DNA of 64,000 nt, taken from the NCBI RefSeq assembly GCF_000812945.1, contig NZ_JSYM01000001.1, positions 1,674,001 through 1,738,000 of the forward strand, in the 5' to 3' direction. The notes under the pieces are model-generated. The model did not search any database and had not been told where the DNA came from. It was given only the letters and a program-made list of their open reading frames with translations. A program made the translations under genes and the position numbers. The DNA comes from Flavobacterium sp. AED (GTDB lineage: Bacteria; Bacteroidota; Bacteroidia; Flavobacteriales; Flavobacteriaceae). Shown here piece by piece: positions 27,247-36,891 of the stretch. Position 1 is the first letter of the stretch. Each line of letters starts with the position of its first letter.

Positions 27247-27502
27247 GGATTTAATAAATAAAAATGAATTTTTACAACAATTTTTAATTATTAAATTCTA
27301 TCTGCAAATATGAAAATAGGAAGCTGTTTTTTGTGTATTTATTTGCAATTTTATGATTATACTCTTTTTATTCCTATTGATTTTAAAGGATGTTTCATAC
27401 TCTTTTAATCTTGTCTTTTTTTATAACATTACCTTTCTTACAAATAAAATAAAAATTACCTAACGCTCTGATTGTCCAAAAATTAAGGGTTTTTATTCAA
27501 AA

Positions 27503-27548
27503 GTGGTTAAACTTATTAACAAAGTGGTATATAGTGGTAAAATGTGGT
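27503..27548 (+). promoter_or_regulatory. Candidate MraZ operator: four GTGGT boxes
   Basis: GTGGT occurs at 27503, 27524, 27534 and 27544. The last three are exactly 10 bp apart (5-base box, 5-base spacer) and the first is 21 bp away, about two helical turns. MraZ is known to bind 10-bp-periodic direct repeats (TGGGA-type boxes with 5-base spacers) in front of its own operon. The boxes overlap where the -33 element should be, so binding would repress. Confidence 0.7.
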
Positions 27549-27559
27549 AAAATTTTTTA

Positions 27560-27567
27560 TATTTTTG
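27560..27567 (+). promoter_or_regulatory. -7 box of the dcw cluster
   Basis: TATTTTTG, 12 bases after the last GTGGT box and 25 before the TTG start of mraZ. Confidence 0.6.
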
Positions 27568-27591
27568 CTCAACATCATTTAAACTTTTTAC

Positions 27592-28065
27592 TTGGATACA
27601 ATTATTGGAACATATGAATGTAAAGTTGATGCTAAAGGAAGGTTGCTGTTGCCGGCGCCTTTAAAAAAGCAATTGGCTTCTTCTCTTCAAAACGGGTTTG
27701 TTTTGAAGCGTTCCGTATTTCAACCTTGTCTGGAGCTATATCCTATGAAAGAATGGGATTTGATGATGCAAAAAATTAATAAACTGAATCGATTTGTAAA
27801 GAAAAACAATGACTTTATCCGCAGGTTTACAGCAGGGGTAAAAGTGGTTGAGATAGATGCTTTAGGGCGATTATTAGTGCCAAAAGATTTAGTACTTTTT
27901 GCAAGTATAGCTAAGGAAGTTGTGTTTTCATCGGCAGTGAATATTGTTGAGATTTGGGATAAAGATTTATACGAAAAATCAATAAATGGTGAAGATGTTG
28001 ATTTTGCAGATTTGGCAGAAGAAGTAATGGGAAATATAAATGACGACGACAATGGAATATCATAA
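27592..28065 (+). CDS. mraZ: Transcriptional regulator MraZ
   Basis: A 157-residue protein with two SpoVT/AbrB-like folds: GTYECKVDAKGRLLLPAPLK (residues 6-25) and VKVVEIDALGRLLVPKDLV (about 83-101). It is the first gene of the division and wall cluster and represses that operon in other bacteria. The start is a TTG, placed just behind the promoter. The end overlaps rsmH by 14-26 bp depending on its start. Confidence 0.93.
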   Translation: MDTIIGTYECKVDAKGRLLLPAPLKKQLASSLQNGFVLKRSVFQPCLELYPMKEWDLMMQKINKLNRFVKKNNDFIRRFTAGVKVVEIDALGRLLVPKDLVLFASIAKEVVFSSAVNIVEIWDKDLYEKSINGEDVDFADLAEEVMGNINDDDNGIS

Positions 28066-28948
28066 TCCGGTTTTGCTTCAGGCATCAGTAGATGGTTTAA
28101 ATATTAAGCCAGACGGCATTTATGTAGATGTGACTTTCGGCGGAGGAGGACATTCAAAAGAAATTTTGAAAAGACTGGGGCCAAACGGAAAATTATTTGC
28201 TTTCGACCAAGATGAAGATGCTTTGGCAAACGCATTGCCAGACGAAAGATTTACGCTTATCAATGAAAATTTCCGTTTTATAAAACGGTTTTTACGTTTT
28301 TATGGTGTGAAAAGTGTCGACGGAATTTTAGCAGATTTAGGGGTTTCCTCACATCAATTTGATGTTCCTGAAAGAGGTTTTTCTACTCGTTTTGATGCTG
28401 AATTAGATATGAGAATGAGTCAGAAAAACGATTTGAATGCCTATCGAGTTGTGAATGAATATGATGATGCGAATTTGAGAAGGGTGTTTTTGGATTATGG
28501 TGAATTGAAAAATGCGCCTGCTTTGGCAAGAACAATTATAGAAGCCAGAGAGGAGCAACCAATCAAAACAACCGATGAATTGAAAGAGGTTTTGGCGAAA
28601 TATTTACCTGAAAGAGTTAGAAATAAAATATTGGCTCAAATCTATCAGGCCATCCGAATCGAAGTAAATCAGGAAATGGATGTTTTGAAAGAATTCTTGG
28701 AGCAATCCTTAGAAATATTAAATCCAGGCGGCAGATTAAGCGTGATTTCGTACCATTCTTTAGAAGATAGATTAGTGAAAAGATTTATGAAAAATGGTAT
28801 GTTTGAAGGTGAACCAGAACGTGACTTTTTTGGTAATTTTTCAGTTCCATTTAAAACTATTGGAAAATTAATTGTTCCGGATAGCGCTGAAATAAAGGAA
28901 AATAATAGAGCAAGAAGTGCCAAATTAAGAATAGCTGAAAAGAGATAA
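28040..28948 (+). CDS. rsmH: 16S rRNA (cytosine1402-N4)-methyltransferase RsmH
   Basis: A 302-residue enzyme (also MraW). It has YHNPVLL at the N-terminus, the SAM motif VDVTFGGGGHS, ILADLGVSSHQ and the C-terminal ISYHSLEDRLVKRFM. It methylates N4 of C1402 in the decoding centre. The ATG at 28040 and that at 28052 (MEYHNPVLL) are both possible; both overlap mraZ. Confidence 0.94.
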   Translation: MTTTMEYHNPVLLQASVDGLNIKPDGIYVDVTFGGGGHSKEILKRLGPNGKLFAFDQDEDALANALPDERFTLINENFRFIKRFLRFYGVKSVDGILADLGVSSHQFDVPERGFSTRFDAELDMRMSQKNDLNAYRVVNEYDDANLRRVFLDYGELKNAPALARTIIEAREEQPIKTTDELKEVLAKYLPERVRNKILAQIYQAIRIEVNQEMDVLKEFLEQSLEILNPGGRLSVISYHSLEDRLVKRFMKNGMFEGEPERDFFGNFSVPFKTIGKLIVPDSAEIKENNRARSAKLRIAEKR

Positions 28949-28954
28949 TTAGTT

Positions 28955-29302
28955 ATGAAAAACGGAGTTTACAGCCTATTAAAAGCTAGATTTCTTATAG
29001 ATGATGATGCCGTTAAAAACTGGCGATTCATTGTTTTTGTAATTATTTTGGCAATTGTTATGATTGCTAATACACAACGATTTGAGCAAAAAGTATTTAA
29101 GATTGCCGATTTGACAAATCAGGTTAAAGAATTACGTTCAGAATTTGTGGACAGACGTTCAGAATTAATGAAATTGAAAATGGAATCGACTGTTTCTGAA
29201 AAAATGGTAGAAAAACAAATTTTTCCGTCAACAGTGCCTCCAGTTAAAATCAAAGTTAAAAAAGAAGAAGAAAAAAGCTTTTTCAAAAAAATATGGCAGT
29301 AG
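28955..29302 (+). CDS. ftsL: FtsL-like cell division protein
   Basis: A 115-residue bitopic protein: short cytoplasmic end, one transmembrane helix at about 24-40 (FIVFVIILAIVMIANTQ), then a periplasmic coiled coil (DLTNQVKELRSEFVDRRSEL). FtsL links early and late divisome proteins with FtsQ and FtsB. Identified by position, size and topology, since FtsL is poorly conserved. The Lys/Glu-rich end overlaps ftsI by 10 bp. Confidence 0.85.
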   Translation: MKNGVYSLLKARFLIDDDAVKNWRFIVFVIILAIVMIANTQRFEQKVFKIADLTNQVKELRSEFVDRRSELMKLKMESTVSEKMVEKQIFPSTVPPVKIKVKKEEEKSFFKKIWQ

Positions 29303-31296
29303 AAGATAAATACATATCGTACAGAATTTATCTGGTTGCATTTGCTATCTTTTTGATGGCCATTGCGATTGCTGTAAAATTGACAAATATTCAATGGGTT
29401 GAGGGTGATTATTATAGAAAATTAGCTAAAGAAAGAACCGTTAGAAATTTTGTGATTCCTGCTAATAAGGGTAATATTTATTCTGCTGACGGGAGTCTTT
29501 TAGCAACTTCTATTCCTAATTATGAAATTCGATTTGATGCTGTGGCCCCAAAGCCGGAAGCATTCGAAAAAAATGTTAAGTCATTGTCAGATTCATTGGC
29601 TTTAGTTTTAGGAAAGCCGTCAAATTTTTTCCAAAACGAACTACGAAAAGCCAGAGCAAATAAAAACAGGTATTATTTAGTTGCACGTAATTTAAGTTAT
29701 ACCCAGTATTTTAAAATCAAAGGATTTCCATTGTTTAATTTAGGAGCTTATAAAGGTGGCATTATAATCGAACAGGAAACTGTAAGGGAGCATCCGATAG
29801 GGAGAATTGCGGAGCGAACTGTTGGTTATGAGAGAACTTCTCATGGTGCATCACTTGATGGAAAAGGAATTGAATGGGCTTTTAGAAAATATTTGAACGG
29901 GAAAGACGGGAAAATTTTAAAACAAAAAATAGCAAAAGGACAATGGAAACCGATACGTGATATCAATGAAGTTGATCCGCAGGATGGGTATGATGTAATC
30001 TCGACAATTGACGTTTATATTCAGGATATTGCGCATCATGCTTTGCTAAAACAATTGGAATTATACCAAGCAGATCATGGTTGTGTTGTGGTTATGGAGA
30101 CAAGTACAGGTCATGTGAAAGCAATTTCGAATTTGGGAAGAGCTACTGACGGAACGTATTTTGAAACAACTAATTATGCGGTAGCCGAATCTCATGAGCC
30201 TGGTTCTACCTATAAATTAGCCGATTTAATGGCACTTCTAGAAGACAAAAAAGTGGATACTAGTGCTGTTTATGATAGCAATGGAGGTGTTGTAGTTTAT
30301 TCTGGAAGAAAAGTGCGCGATTCACACGAAGGAGGTTATGGGAAAATTTCTTTAGCTAGAGGTTTTGAGCTTTCATCTAATACTGTTATGGTTCAAGCTG
30401 TTTACAATAGTTATAAAAATGAGCCTTCAAAATTTGTAAATCACCTTAATAATTTTGGATTAAATAGACCTCTGGGACTTTCTATTAAAGGAGAAGGTCG
30501 TCCCTATGTTCCACAGCCAAGTGATAAACACTGGTCAAATATTTCACTTCCTTGGATGGCTTTTGGATATGGAGTTTCTATTACGCCAATGCAAACATTA
30601 ACCTTTTATAATGCTGTTGCTAACAATGGAGAAATGGTTAAACCTCAGTTTGTTTCTGAAATCAAAGAGTGGAATAAAACAATAAAAAAATACGATAAAG
30701 AAGTTTTGAATCCTAAAGTATGTTCGCAAGAAACAATCAAAAAACTAAAAGCCGTTTTAGCGAATGTTGTAAAAAAGGGAACAGGTTCAAAACTCTATTC
30801 TAAAGATTTTTCGATGGCAGGAAAAACTGGAACAGCTGCCGCTAATTATAGTAAAGATGGTGGCTCAGGAAAATATTATATTTCCTCTTTTGTCGGTTAT
30901 TTTCCAGCAGATCATCCTAAATACTCCTGTATAGTTGTGGTGCATAAACCAAGTACAGCTTTAAATAATTATTATGGTGCTGATGTAGCAGGCCCAGTTT
31001 TCAAACGTATTGCGCAAAAGATTTTTACTGATGCACCTTCAACTAATGAGATTAAAAATTTAGATAGAAAAATACAGAAACAAGAGAGTAATTATGATTC
31101 GTATTTTGTCAAATCACAAAAAAAAGAGCAGTTAATTCCTAATGTAAAAGGAATGTCAGGAATGGATGCTGTAGCCTTATTAGAAAATTTAGGTATAAAA
31201 GTAAAAGCCATTGGAGTTGGAAAAGTGAAAAAACAATCGCTTCAGGCAGGACAAAACATAGTTAGAAACACAACAATTTTATTAGAATTATCGTGA
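29293..31296 (+). CDS. ftsI: Division-specific transpeptidase (PBP3) with PASTA domain
   Basis: A 667-residue class B penicillin-binding protein. It has a transmembrane anchor at 12-32, a dimerisation domain, and a transpeptidase domain with the SxxK serine in PGSTYK (Ser305), the SSN motif in ELSSNTV and AGKTGTAA. After residue about 612 comes one PASTA domain (IPNVKGMSGMDAVALLENLG). E. coli FtsI lacks PASTA, but Bacteroidota and Gram-positive homologues often carry it. It cross-links septal peptidoglycan with FtsW. Confidence 0.94.
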   Translation: MAVEDKYISYRIYLVAFAIFLMAIAIAVKLTNIQWVEGDYYRKLAKERTVRNFVIPANKGNIYSADGSLLATSIPNYEIRFDAVAPKPEAFEKNVKSLSDSLALVLGKPSNFFQNELRKARANKNRYYLVARNLSYTQYFKIKGFPLFNLGAYKGGIIIEQETVREHPIGRIAERTVGYERTSHGASLDGKGIEWAFRKYLNGKDGKILKQKIAKGQWKPIRDINEVDPQDGYDVISTIDVYIQDIAHHALLKQLELYQADHGCVVVMETSTGHVKAISNLGRATDGTYFETTNYAVAESHEPGSTYKLADLMALLEDKKVDTSAVYDSNGGVVVYSGRKVRDSHEGGYGKISLARGFELSSNTVMVQAVYNSYKNEPSKFVNHLNNFGLNRPLGLSIKGEGRPYVPQPSDKHWSNISLPWMAFGYGVSITPMQTLTFYNAVANNGEMVKPQFVSEIKEWNKTIKKYDKEVLNPKVCSQETIKKLKAVLANVVKKGTGSKLYSKDFSMAGKTGTAAANYSKDGGSGKYYISSFVGYFPADHPKYSCIVVVHKPSTALNNYYGADVAGPVFKRIAQKIFTDAPSTNEIKNLDRKIQKQESNYDSYFVKSQKKEQLIPNVKGMSGMDAVALLENLGIKVKAIGVGKVKKQSLQAGQNIVRNTTILLELS

Positions 31297-32756
31297 AAAT
31301 CTTAAAAGACATATTGTATAAAGTAGCTATTGAAGCCGTAAAAGGTTCGACAGATATTGCTATAAACAAAATGGATTTCGATTCTAGAAAAATCGAGTCT
31401 AATGATGTTTTTATTGCTATTCGTGGTGCCATTTCAGATGGTCATGATTTTATAGAAAAAGCAATTCAGCAAGGAGCTGTTGCAGTTGTATGCGATACAT
31501 TTCCAGAAAACATAGCAAAAGGAATTACCTATGTTCAGGTAAAAGACACGAATTCAGCGGTAGCATTTATGGCTGCAAATTATTTTGGAGATCCTTCTCA
31601 AAACTTGAAATTAGTTGGGATTACAGGAACAAACGGTAAAACTACCATTGCTTCTTTGTTATATCAATTATTTAAAAAAGCAGGTTTTAAAGTTGGATTA
31701 CTTTCTACAGTAAAAATTTTGGTTGATGATGTCGAATATAAAGCAACTCACACTACTCCTGATTCGATTACAATAAACCACTATCTAAAAGAAATGGTGG
31801 AGAACGATGTTGAATATTGTTTTATGGAAGTGAGTTCACATGGAATTCATCAAAAAAGAACAGAAGCATTGCATTTTGTTGGCGGTATTTTTACCAATTT
31901 GTCTCACGATCATTTGGATTACCATCCAACATTTGCAGAATACAGAGATGTAAAAAAATCGTTTTTCGATAATTTACCTAAAACGGCATTTGCATTGTCT
32001 AATATTGATGATAAAAATGGACAAGTAATGTTGCAGAATACTGCAGCAAAAAAACTGACATATGCTTTAAAAACCTATGCTGATTATAAAGCGCAAATTC
32101 TGGAAAATCAATTGTCAGGTTTGTTGTTGAAAATAAATGGAGATGAAGTTTGGGTAAAACTAATAGGGACATTTAATGCTTATAATTTATTGGCTATCTA
32201 TGGAACTGCGGTTGAATTAGGGATGGAAAGTCTGGAAGTACTTCGGTTATTGTCTGATTTAGAAAGTGTTTCGGGGCGTTTTCAATTTATTGTTTCGGCT
32301 TCAAATATTACAGCGATTGTTGATTATGCGCATACGCCAGATGCATTAGAAAATGTGCTAAAAACAATCAATGACATTCGTACAAAAAACGAACAATTGA
32401 TAACAGTTGTAGGTTGTGGTGGCAATAGAGATAAAGCCAAGCGCCCAATTATGGCTGGAATTGCATCTGATTTGAGTGACAAAGCAATTTTCACTTCGGA
32501 TAATCCAAGAAATGAAGACCCGGAAGTTATTATTACTGAAATGGAGCAAGGAGTTGCACCTCAAAATTATAAAAAAACATTGACTATAACGGATAGAAAG
32601 CAGGCTATAAAAACGGCTTGCCAATTGGCTCAGCCAAATGATATCATTTTGATTGCTGGAAAAGGTCATGAGACATATCAGGAAATAAATGGCGTACGTC
32701 ATGACTTTGACGACATGAAAATAGTTAAAGAAATATTAGATCAACTAGGAAAATAA
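31293..32756 (+). CDS. murE: UDP-MurNAc-tripeptide synthetase MurE (meso-DAP type)
   Basis: A 487-residue Mur ligase adding the third residue to the stem peptide. ATP loop GITGTNGKTT, EVSSHGIHQKR, and DNPRNEDP. The DNPR motif is the known signature for meso-diaminopimelate, so the wall is meso-DAP type. The start is a GTG overlapping the ftsI stop by 4 bp. Confidence 0.96.
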   Translation: MKILKDILYKVAIEAVKGSTDIAINKMDFDSRKIESNDVFIAIRGAISDGHDFIEKAIQQGAVAVVCDTFPENIAKGITYVQVKDTNSAVAFMAANYFGDPSQNLKLVGITGTNGKTTIASLLYQLFKKAGFKVGLLSTVKILVDDVEYKATHTTPDSITINHYLKEMVENDVEYCFMEVSSHGIHQKRTEALHFVGGIFTNLSHDHLDYHPTFAEYRDVKKSFFDNLPKTAFALSNIDDKNGQVMLQNTAAKKLTYALKTYADYKAQILENQLSGLLLKINGDEVWVKLIGTFNAYNLLAIYGTAVELGMESLEVLRLLSDLESVSGRFQFIVSASNITAIVDYAHTPDALENVLKTINDIRTKNEQLITVVGCGGNRDKAKRPIMAGIASDLSDKAIFTSDNPRNEDPEVIITEMEQGVAPQNYKKTLTITDRKQAIKTACQLAQPNDIILIAGKGHETYQEINGVRHDFDDMKIVKEILDQLGK

Positions 32757-32849
32757 AAGTTTAATCGTTGATTTGGTTAACTGTTTAATCTAATAGTAAT
32801 CAAATCAGCAACTAAACAAATCAACGATTAACCAAATAAACAAAGATAT
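32757..32849 (+). repeat. murE-mraY spacer with 15-bp inverted repeat
   Basis: TTAATCGTTGATTTG (32761-32775) and its exact complement (32817-32831) are separated by 41 bases and lie between two genes of an otherwise tight operon. There is no T run, so it is not a standard terminator. Confidence 0.6.
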
Positions 32850-34079
32850 ATGCTATACTATTTATTTGAATATTTAGACAAAACATTAGACGTTCCTGGG
32901 ACAGGCGTTTTTCAGTACATTACTTTTAGATCTGCATTAGCATTGATGCTTTCTTTGCTGTTATCTACGATTTATGGAAAAAGAATTATCAGTTTCCTGC
33001 AAAGACAACAAGTAGGGGAAACAGTTCGTGAACTTGGTTTGGCTGGTCAAAACGAAAAAGCTGGAACACCAACTATGGGTGGTTTAATCATCATATTTGC
33101 CACTTTAGTTCCTGTTATACTTTTTGCAAAACTACATAATATTTACATCGTTTTATTGATTGTGACCACACTTTGGATGGGAACTATTGGTTTTATTGAT
33201 GATTATATCAAAATTTTCAAAAAGGACAAAGAAGGTTTAAAAGGAATTTTCAAAGTTGTAGGACAAGTAGGTTTGGGTTTAATAGTTGGGACAGTTCTTT
33301 ATTTTAGCCCGGCAGTTACCGTACGTACCGATACAGGAAAAACGGATATTTTTAAAGTATCAACAGAAACAGTTATTACTCCTGCTCCAGTTGAGGAAAA
33401 ATCTACGGCAACTACGATTCCTTTCTTTAAAAACAACGAATTTGATTATGCTGAATTATTAGCTTGGACAGGTGAAGGATATGAAAAATGGGCGTGGTTG
33501 ATTTTTATTCCAGTTGTTATTTTCATTATTACTGCTGTTTCTAATGGTGCTAATTTAACGGATGGTATTGATGGACTGGCTGCAGGAACTTCCGCTATTT
33601 CGGTCCTCGCACTAGGAATATTTACGTTCGTTTCGGGGAATATTATATTCTCTAATTACTTGAATATAATGTATATACCTAGTTCAGGGGAAATGACCGT
33701 TTTTATAGCTGCTTTTGTGGGGTCATTGATTGGATTTCTTTGGTATAATTCCTATCCGGCATCTGTTTTTATGGGAGATACAGGGAGTTTGACTATCGGT
33801 GGAATTATAGCTGTTCTGGCAATTGCTGTTCGAAAAGAAATGTTGATTCCATTATTATGCGGAATTTTTCTTGTCGAAAATCTATCAGTTGTTTTACAAG
33901 TAAGTTATTTTAAATATACCAAAAAACGCTTTGGCGAAGGCCGAAGAATATTCCTGATGTCACCTTTGCATCATCATTATCAGAAGAAAGGATATCATGA
34001 AAGTAAGATTGTAACCCGTTTTTGGATTGTTGCTATAATGCTGGCCATATTATCAATTGTCACTTTAAAATTAAGATAA
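32850..34079 (+). CDS. mraY: Phospho-MurNAc-pentapeptide translocase MraY
   Basis: A 409-residue polytopic enzyme that makes lipid I. Conserved sites: [28 protein letters not shown] and MGDTGSL, and [12 protein letters not shown] near the end. It is about 50 residues longer than E. coli MraY (360), because of a hydrophilic insert after the fourth helix (about residues 155-210, containing [18 protein letters not shown]), predicted to face the periplasm. Such an insert is, as far as I recall, common in Bacteroidota. Confidence 0.95.
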   Translation: MLYYLFEYLDKTLDVPGTGVFQYITFRSALALMLSLLLSTIYGKRIISFLQRQQVGETVRELGLAGQNEKAGTPTMGGLIIIFATLVPVILFAKLHNIYIVLLIVTTLWMGTIGFIDDYIKIFKKDKEGLKGIFKVVGQVGLGLIVGTVLYFSPAVTVRTDTGKTDIFKVSTETVITPAPVEEKSTATTIPFFKNNEFDYAELLAWTGEGYEKWAWLIFIPVVIFIITAVSNGANLTDGIDGLAAGTSAISVLALGIFTFVSGNIIFSNYLNIMYIPSSGEMTVFIAAFVGSLIGFLWYNSYPASVFMGDTGSLTIGGIIAVLAIAVRKEMLIPLLCGIFLVENLSVVLQVSYFKYTKKRFGEGRRIFLMSPLHHHYQKKGYHESKIVTRFWIVAIMLAILSIVTLKLR

Positions 34080-34080
34080 T

Positions 34081-35412
34081 ATGAGGCTAGTGATCTTAGG
34101 TGGAGGAGAAAGCGGAGTAGGAACTGCTATTCTGGGTAAGAAAAAAGGATATGATGTTTTTGTGTCTGATTTTGGAAAGATAAAAGGAAATTACAAAGAG
34201 GTTCTTATCATTAATGAAATTGCTTGGGAAGAAGAAAAGCATACGGAAGATTTGATTCTGAATGCTGATGTGGTGATGAAAAGTCCAGGAATTCCGGATA
34301 AATCTCCAATAATAAAAAAACTTCTAGCTAAAGGAATTCCAGTGTTGTCGGAAATTGAGTTTGCTGCTCCTTTTACAGATGCAACTATAGTAGGAATCAC
34401 TGGAAGTAATGGAAAGACCACCACCACGATGTTGACTTATCATTTGCTAAAATCAGCAGGATTGAATGTTGGATTAGGGGGGAATATTGGAAAGAGTTTC
34501 GCCTGGCAGGTGGCAGAGAATAAATTCGATTCGTATGTGCTTGAATTGAGTAGTTTTCAATTGGATGGGATTGTAAATTTTAAGCCACATATTGCGATTA
34601 TTACGAATATTAGTCCAGATCATTTAGATCGATATGATTATAAATATGAAAATTACATTGATTCAAAATTTAGAATTACAATGAATCAAACCGAGGAAGA
34701 TTACCTCATTTATGATGCAGATGATGAAGCCATTGCAGAATGGTTTAAAACACATACAACAAAAGCCAAATTAATTCCTTTTTCATTGACAAAGACTTTC
34801 AGCGAAGGAGCTTATATAAAAAACAACAAAATGGAAATTTCAATCAATCAAGAAGAGTTTACAATGGACACAGAGCATATTGCCTTAGAAGGAAAACATA
34901 ACATGAAAAACGCAATGGCAGCAACCTCTGTGGCAAAATTGATGCAAATAAGAAAGTCTACAATACGTGAAAGTTTATCTAATTTTCAAGGAGTAGAACA
35001 TCGTCTTGAGAAAGTATTGAAAATTCAAAATGTACAATACATCAATGATTCAAAAGCAACTAATGTAAATGCTACTTTTTTTGCATTAGACAGCATGAAT
35101 ACGCCTACGGTTTGGATTGTGGGAGGTGTTGATAAAGGAAATGATTACAACGAATTGATGTCATTAGTTCGTGAAAAAGTGAAAGCGATTATTTGTCTTG
35201 GTGTGGATAACAAAAAGATTATAGATGTTTTTGGGAATGTAGTTGACATGATGATTGAGGTTGACAATATGAATGATGCCGTGAGAATGGCACAACGATT
35301 ATCAGAAAAAGGAGACACGGTATTATTGTCGCCCGCTTGTGCAAGTTTTGATTTATTCGAAAACTATGAAGACAGAGGAAATCAATTCAAGCAAGCGGTT
35401 AAGAATTTATAA
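34081..35412 (+). CDS. murD: UDP-MurNAc-L-alanine:D-glutamate ligase MurD
   Basis: A 443-residue Mur ligase with the N-terminal Rossmann motif VILGGGESGVGTAIL, ATP loop GITGSNGKTTTT, ELSSFQLDG and, in the C-terminal domain, NDSKATNVNAT. It adds D-glutamate to UDP-MurNAc-L-Ala. It starts one base after the mraY stop. Confidence 0.96.
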   Translation: MRLVILGGGESGVGTAILGKKKGYDVFVSDFGKIKGNYKEVLIINEIAWEEEKHTEDLILNADVVMKSPGIPDKSPIIKKLLAKGIPVLSEIEFAAPFTDATIVGITGSNGKTTTTMLTYHLLKSAGLNVGLGGNIGKSFAWQVAENKFDSYVLELSSFQLDGIVNFKPHIAIITNISPDHLDRYDYKYENYIDSKFRITMNQTEEDYLIYDADDEAIAEWFKTHTTKAKLIPFSLTKTFSEGAYIKNNKMEISINQEEFTMDTEHIALEGKHNMKNAMAATSVAKLMQIRKSTIRESLSNFQGVEHRLEKVLKIQNVQYINDSKATNVNATFFALDSMNTPTVWIVGGVDKGNDYNELMSLVREKVKAIICLGVDNKKIIDVFGNVVDMMIEVDNMNDAVRMAQRLSEKGDTVLLSPACASFDLFENYEDRGNQFKQAVKNL

Positions 35413-35541
35413 ATTCAGATTATTAGATTGTTAGACTTCTTAGATTATTAAATTGTTAGAAAATTATAAATAGTCTCTAATAATTTGATAATCCAAGATC
35501 GAGTCAAAGTCTAAAAATCTAAGAAGTCTAAAAATCAAAAA
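35413..35541 (+). repeat. murD-ftsW spacer with 16-bp inverted repeat
   Basis: TTAGACTTCTTAGATT (35431-35446) and its exact complement (35516-35531) enclose 69 A+T-rich bases, and the second arm ends 10 bases before the ftsW ATG. If formed in mRNA, the long hairpin could limit ribosome access to ftsW. Confidence 0.6.
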
Positions 35542-36831
35542 ATGAAACAACTAATAAACAATTTAAAAGGAGATAAAGGAATTTGGTCATTTGTGGCCTT
35601 ATTAGCCTTGTTTTCATTTATGCCTGTTTTTAGTGCGAGTAGTAACTTGGCTTATATTGGTCATGGAACAGGAAATACATTAGGTTATCTGGTAAAGCAT
35701 TTAGCGCATATTGCCTGTGGTTTTACGATTATTTATTACGTTCATAAAATTCCCTATCATTATTTTCGTTCTATTTCTAAATGGTTATTGCCTGTAGTAT
35801 GGGTAGTTTTAGCCGTTGCGATGATAAAAGGAACGGTGATTGGCGGAGCTAATGCTAGTCGATGGCTCCAAATTCCGTTTGTGGGGATTTCGTTTCAGCC
35901 TTCGGCTTTTGCTGCTTTGGTTCTGTTTGTATTTGTGGCGCGCTATTTGTCAAAAACAAGAGAGAAAGCTATTGATTTTCTAGAATCATTAAAAGAGCTT
36001 TGGCTTCCAGTTTTTATTACGTTAATTTTTATTCTGCCTTCAAATTTTTCCACTACGGCATTAATTTTTTCGATGATTTTAATGTTGGTCTTCATAGGCA
36101 AATATCCGATGAAGTATATCGCAATAATTGTAGGTACGGGAATTTTATTTCTAGCTTTTTTTGTTTTGCTTTCCAAAGCTTTTCCAGATGCTAAATTTTT
36201 TAACCGAGTAAAAACTTGGGAAAGTCGTATAGAAAACTTCTCAACAGATAAACCTGACGAAGATGATTACCAAATAGAAAAAGCTAAAATTGCTATTGCT
36301 TCGGGACAAATATATGGATTAGGGCCAGGTAAAAGTGTTCAAAAGAATTTCTTGCCACAATCATCTTCCGATTTTATTTACGCCATTATTGTTGAGGAAT
36401 ACGGACTTTTAGGAGGTTTGGTAGTACTTGGGCTGTATTTATTACTGTTGTTTCGATTTGTAATTGCTTCACATAAAGCCAATACATTATTTGGAAAATT
36501 GGTGGTAATAGGACTTGGTTTTCCAATGATTTTTCAGGCGATGATTAATATGGCAGTTGCAGTAGAATTATTGCCTGTTACGGGACAAACTTTGCCATTA
36601 ATAAGTAGTGGTGGAACTTCTATTTGGATGACCTGTATCGCATTAGGGATCATTATTGGTGTAACCAAAAAAGAAGAAGAAATCGCTCAGGAATTAAAAG
36701 ATGCGGCTAAAAGAGAAGAAGCGCTTCAAAAACTAATCGATAGAGAATTAGAAGAGGAAGTTGTGATAGAAGGAGATTATTCTATTGAAGATAAAGCTAC
36801 GAATCCAATGAATGCAGTTTTAAATAAGTAA
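35542..36831 (+). CDS. ftsW: Peptidoglycan glycosyltransferase FtsW
   Basis: A 429-residue SEDS-family membrane protein with about ten helices. The motif around KSVQKNFLPQSSSDFIYAII and the C-terminal LPLISSGGTS are typical. It polymerises lipid II at the septum with FtsI. A charged cytoplasmic tail (about 370-429, KREEALQKLIDRELEEEV) is longer than in E. coli. Confidence 0.94.
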   Translation: MKQLINNLKGDKGIWSFVALLALFSFMPVFSASSNLAYIGHGTGNTLGYLVKHLAHIACGFTIIYYVHKIPYHYFRSISKWLLPVVWVVLAVAMIKGTVIGGANASRWLQIPFVGISFQPSAFAALVLFVFVARYLSKTREKAIDFLESLKELWLPVFITLIFILPSNFSTTALIFSMILMLVFIGKYPMKYIAIIVGTGILFLAFFVLLSKAFPDAKFFNRVKTWESRIENFSTDKPDEDDYQIEKAKIAIASGQIYGLGPGKSVQKNFLPQSSSDFIYAIIVEEYGLLGGLVVLGLYLLLLFRFVIASHKANTLFGKLVVIGLGFPMIFQAMINMAVAVELLPVTGQTLPLISSGGTSIWMTCIALGIIIGVTKKEEEIAQELKDAAKREEALQKLIDRELEEEVVIEGDYSIEDKATNPMNAVLNK

Positions 36832-36891
36832 TTCGGTTTTCAGAGAAAAAGTAAATTATAAAAACTTAGGAACTCAGTAACTTTAATAAAA

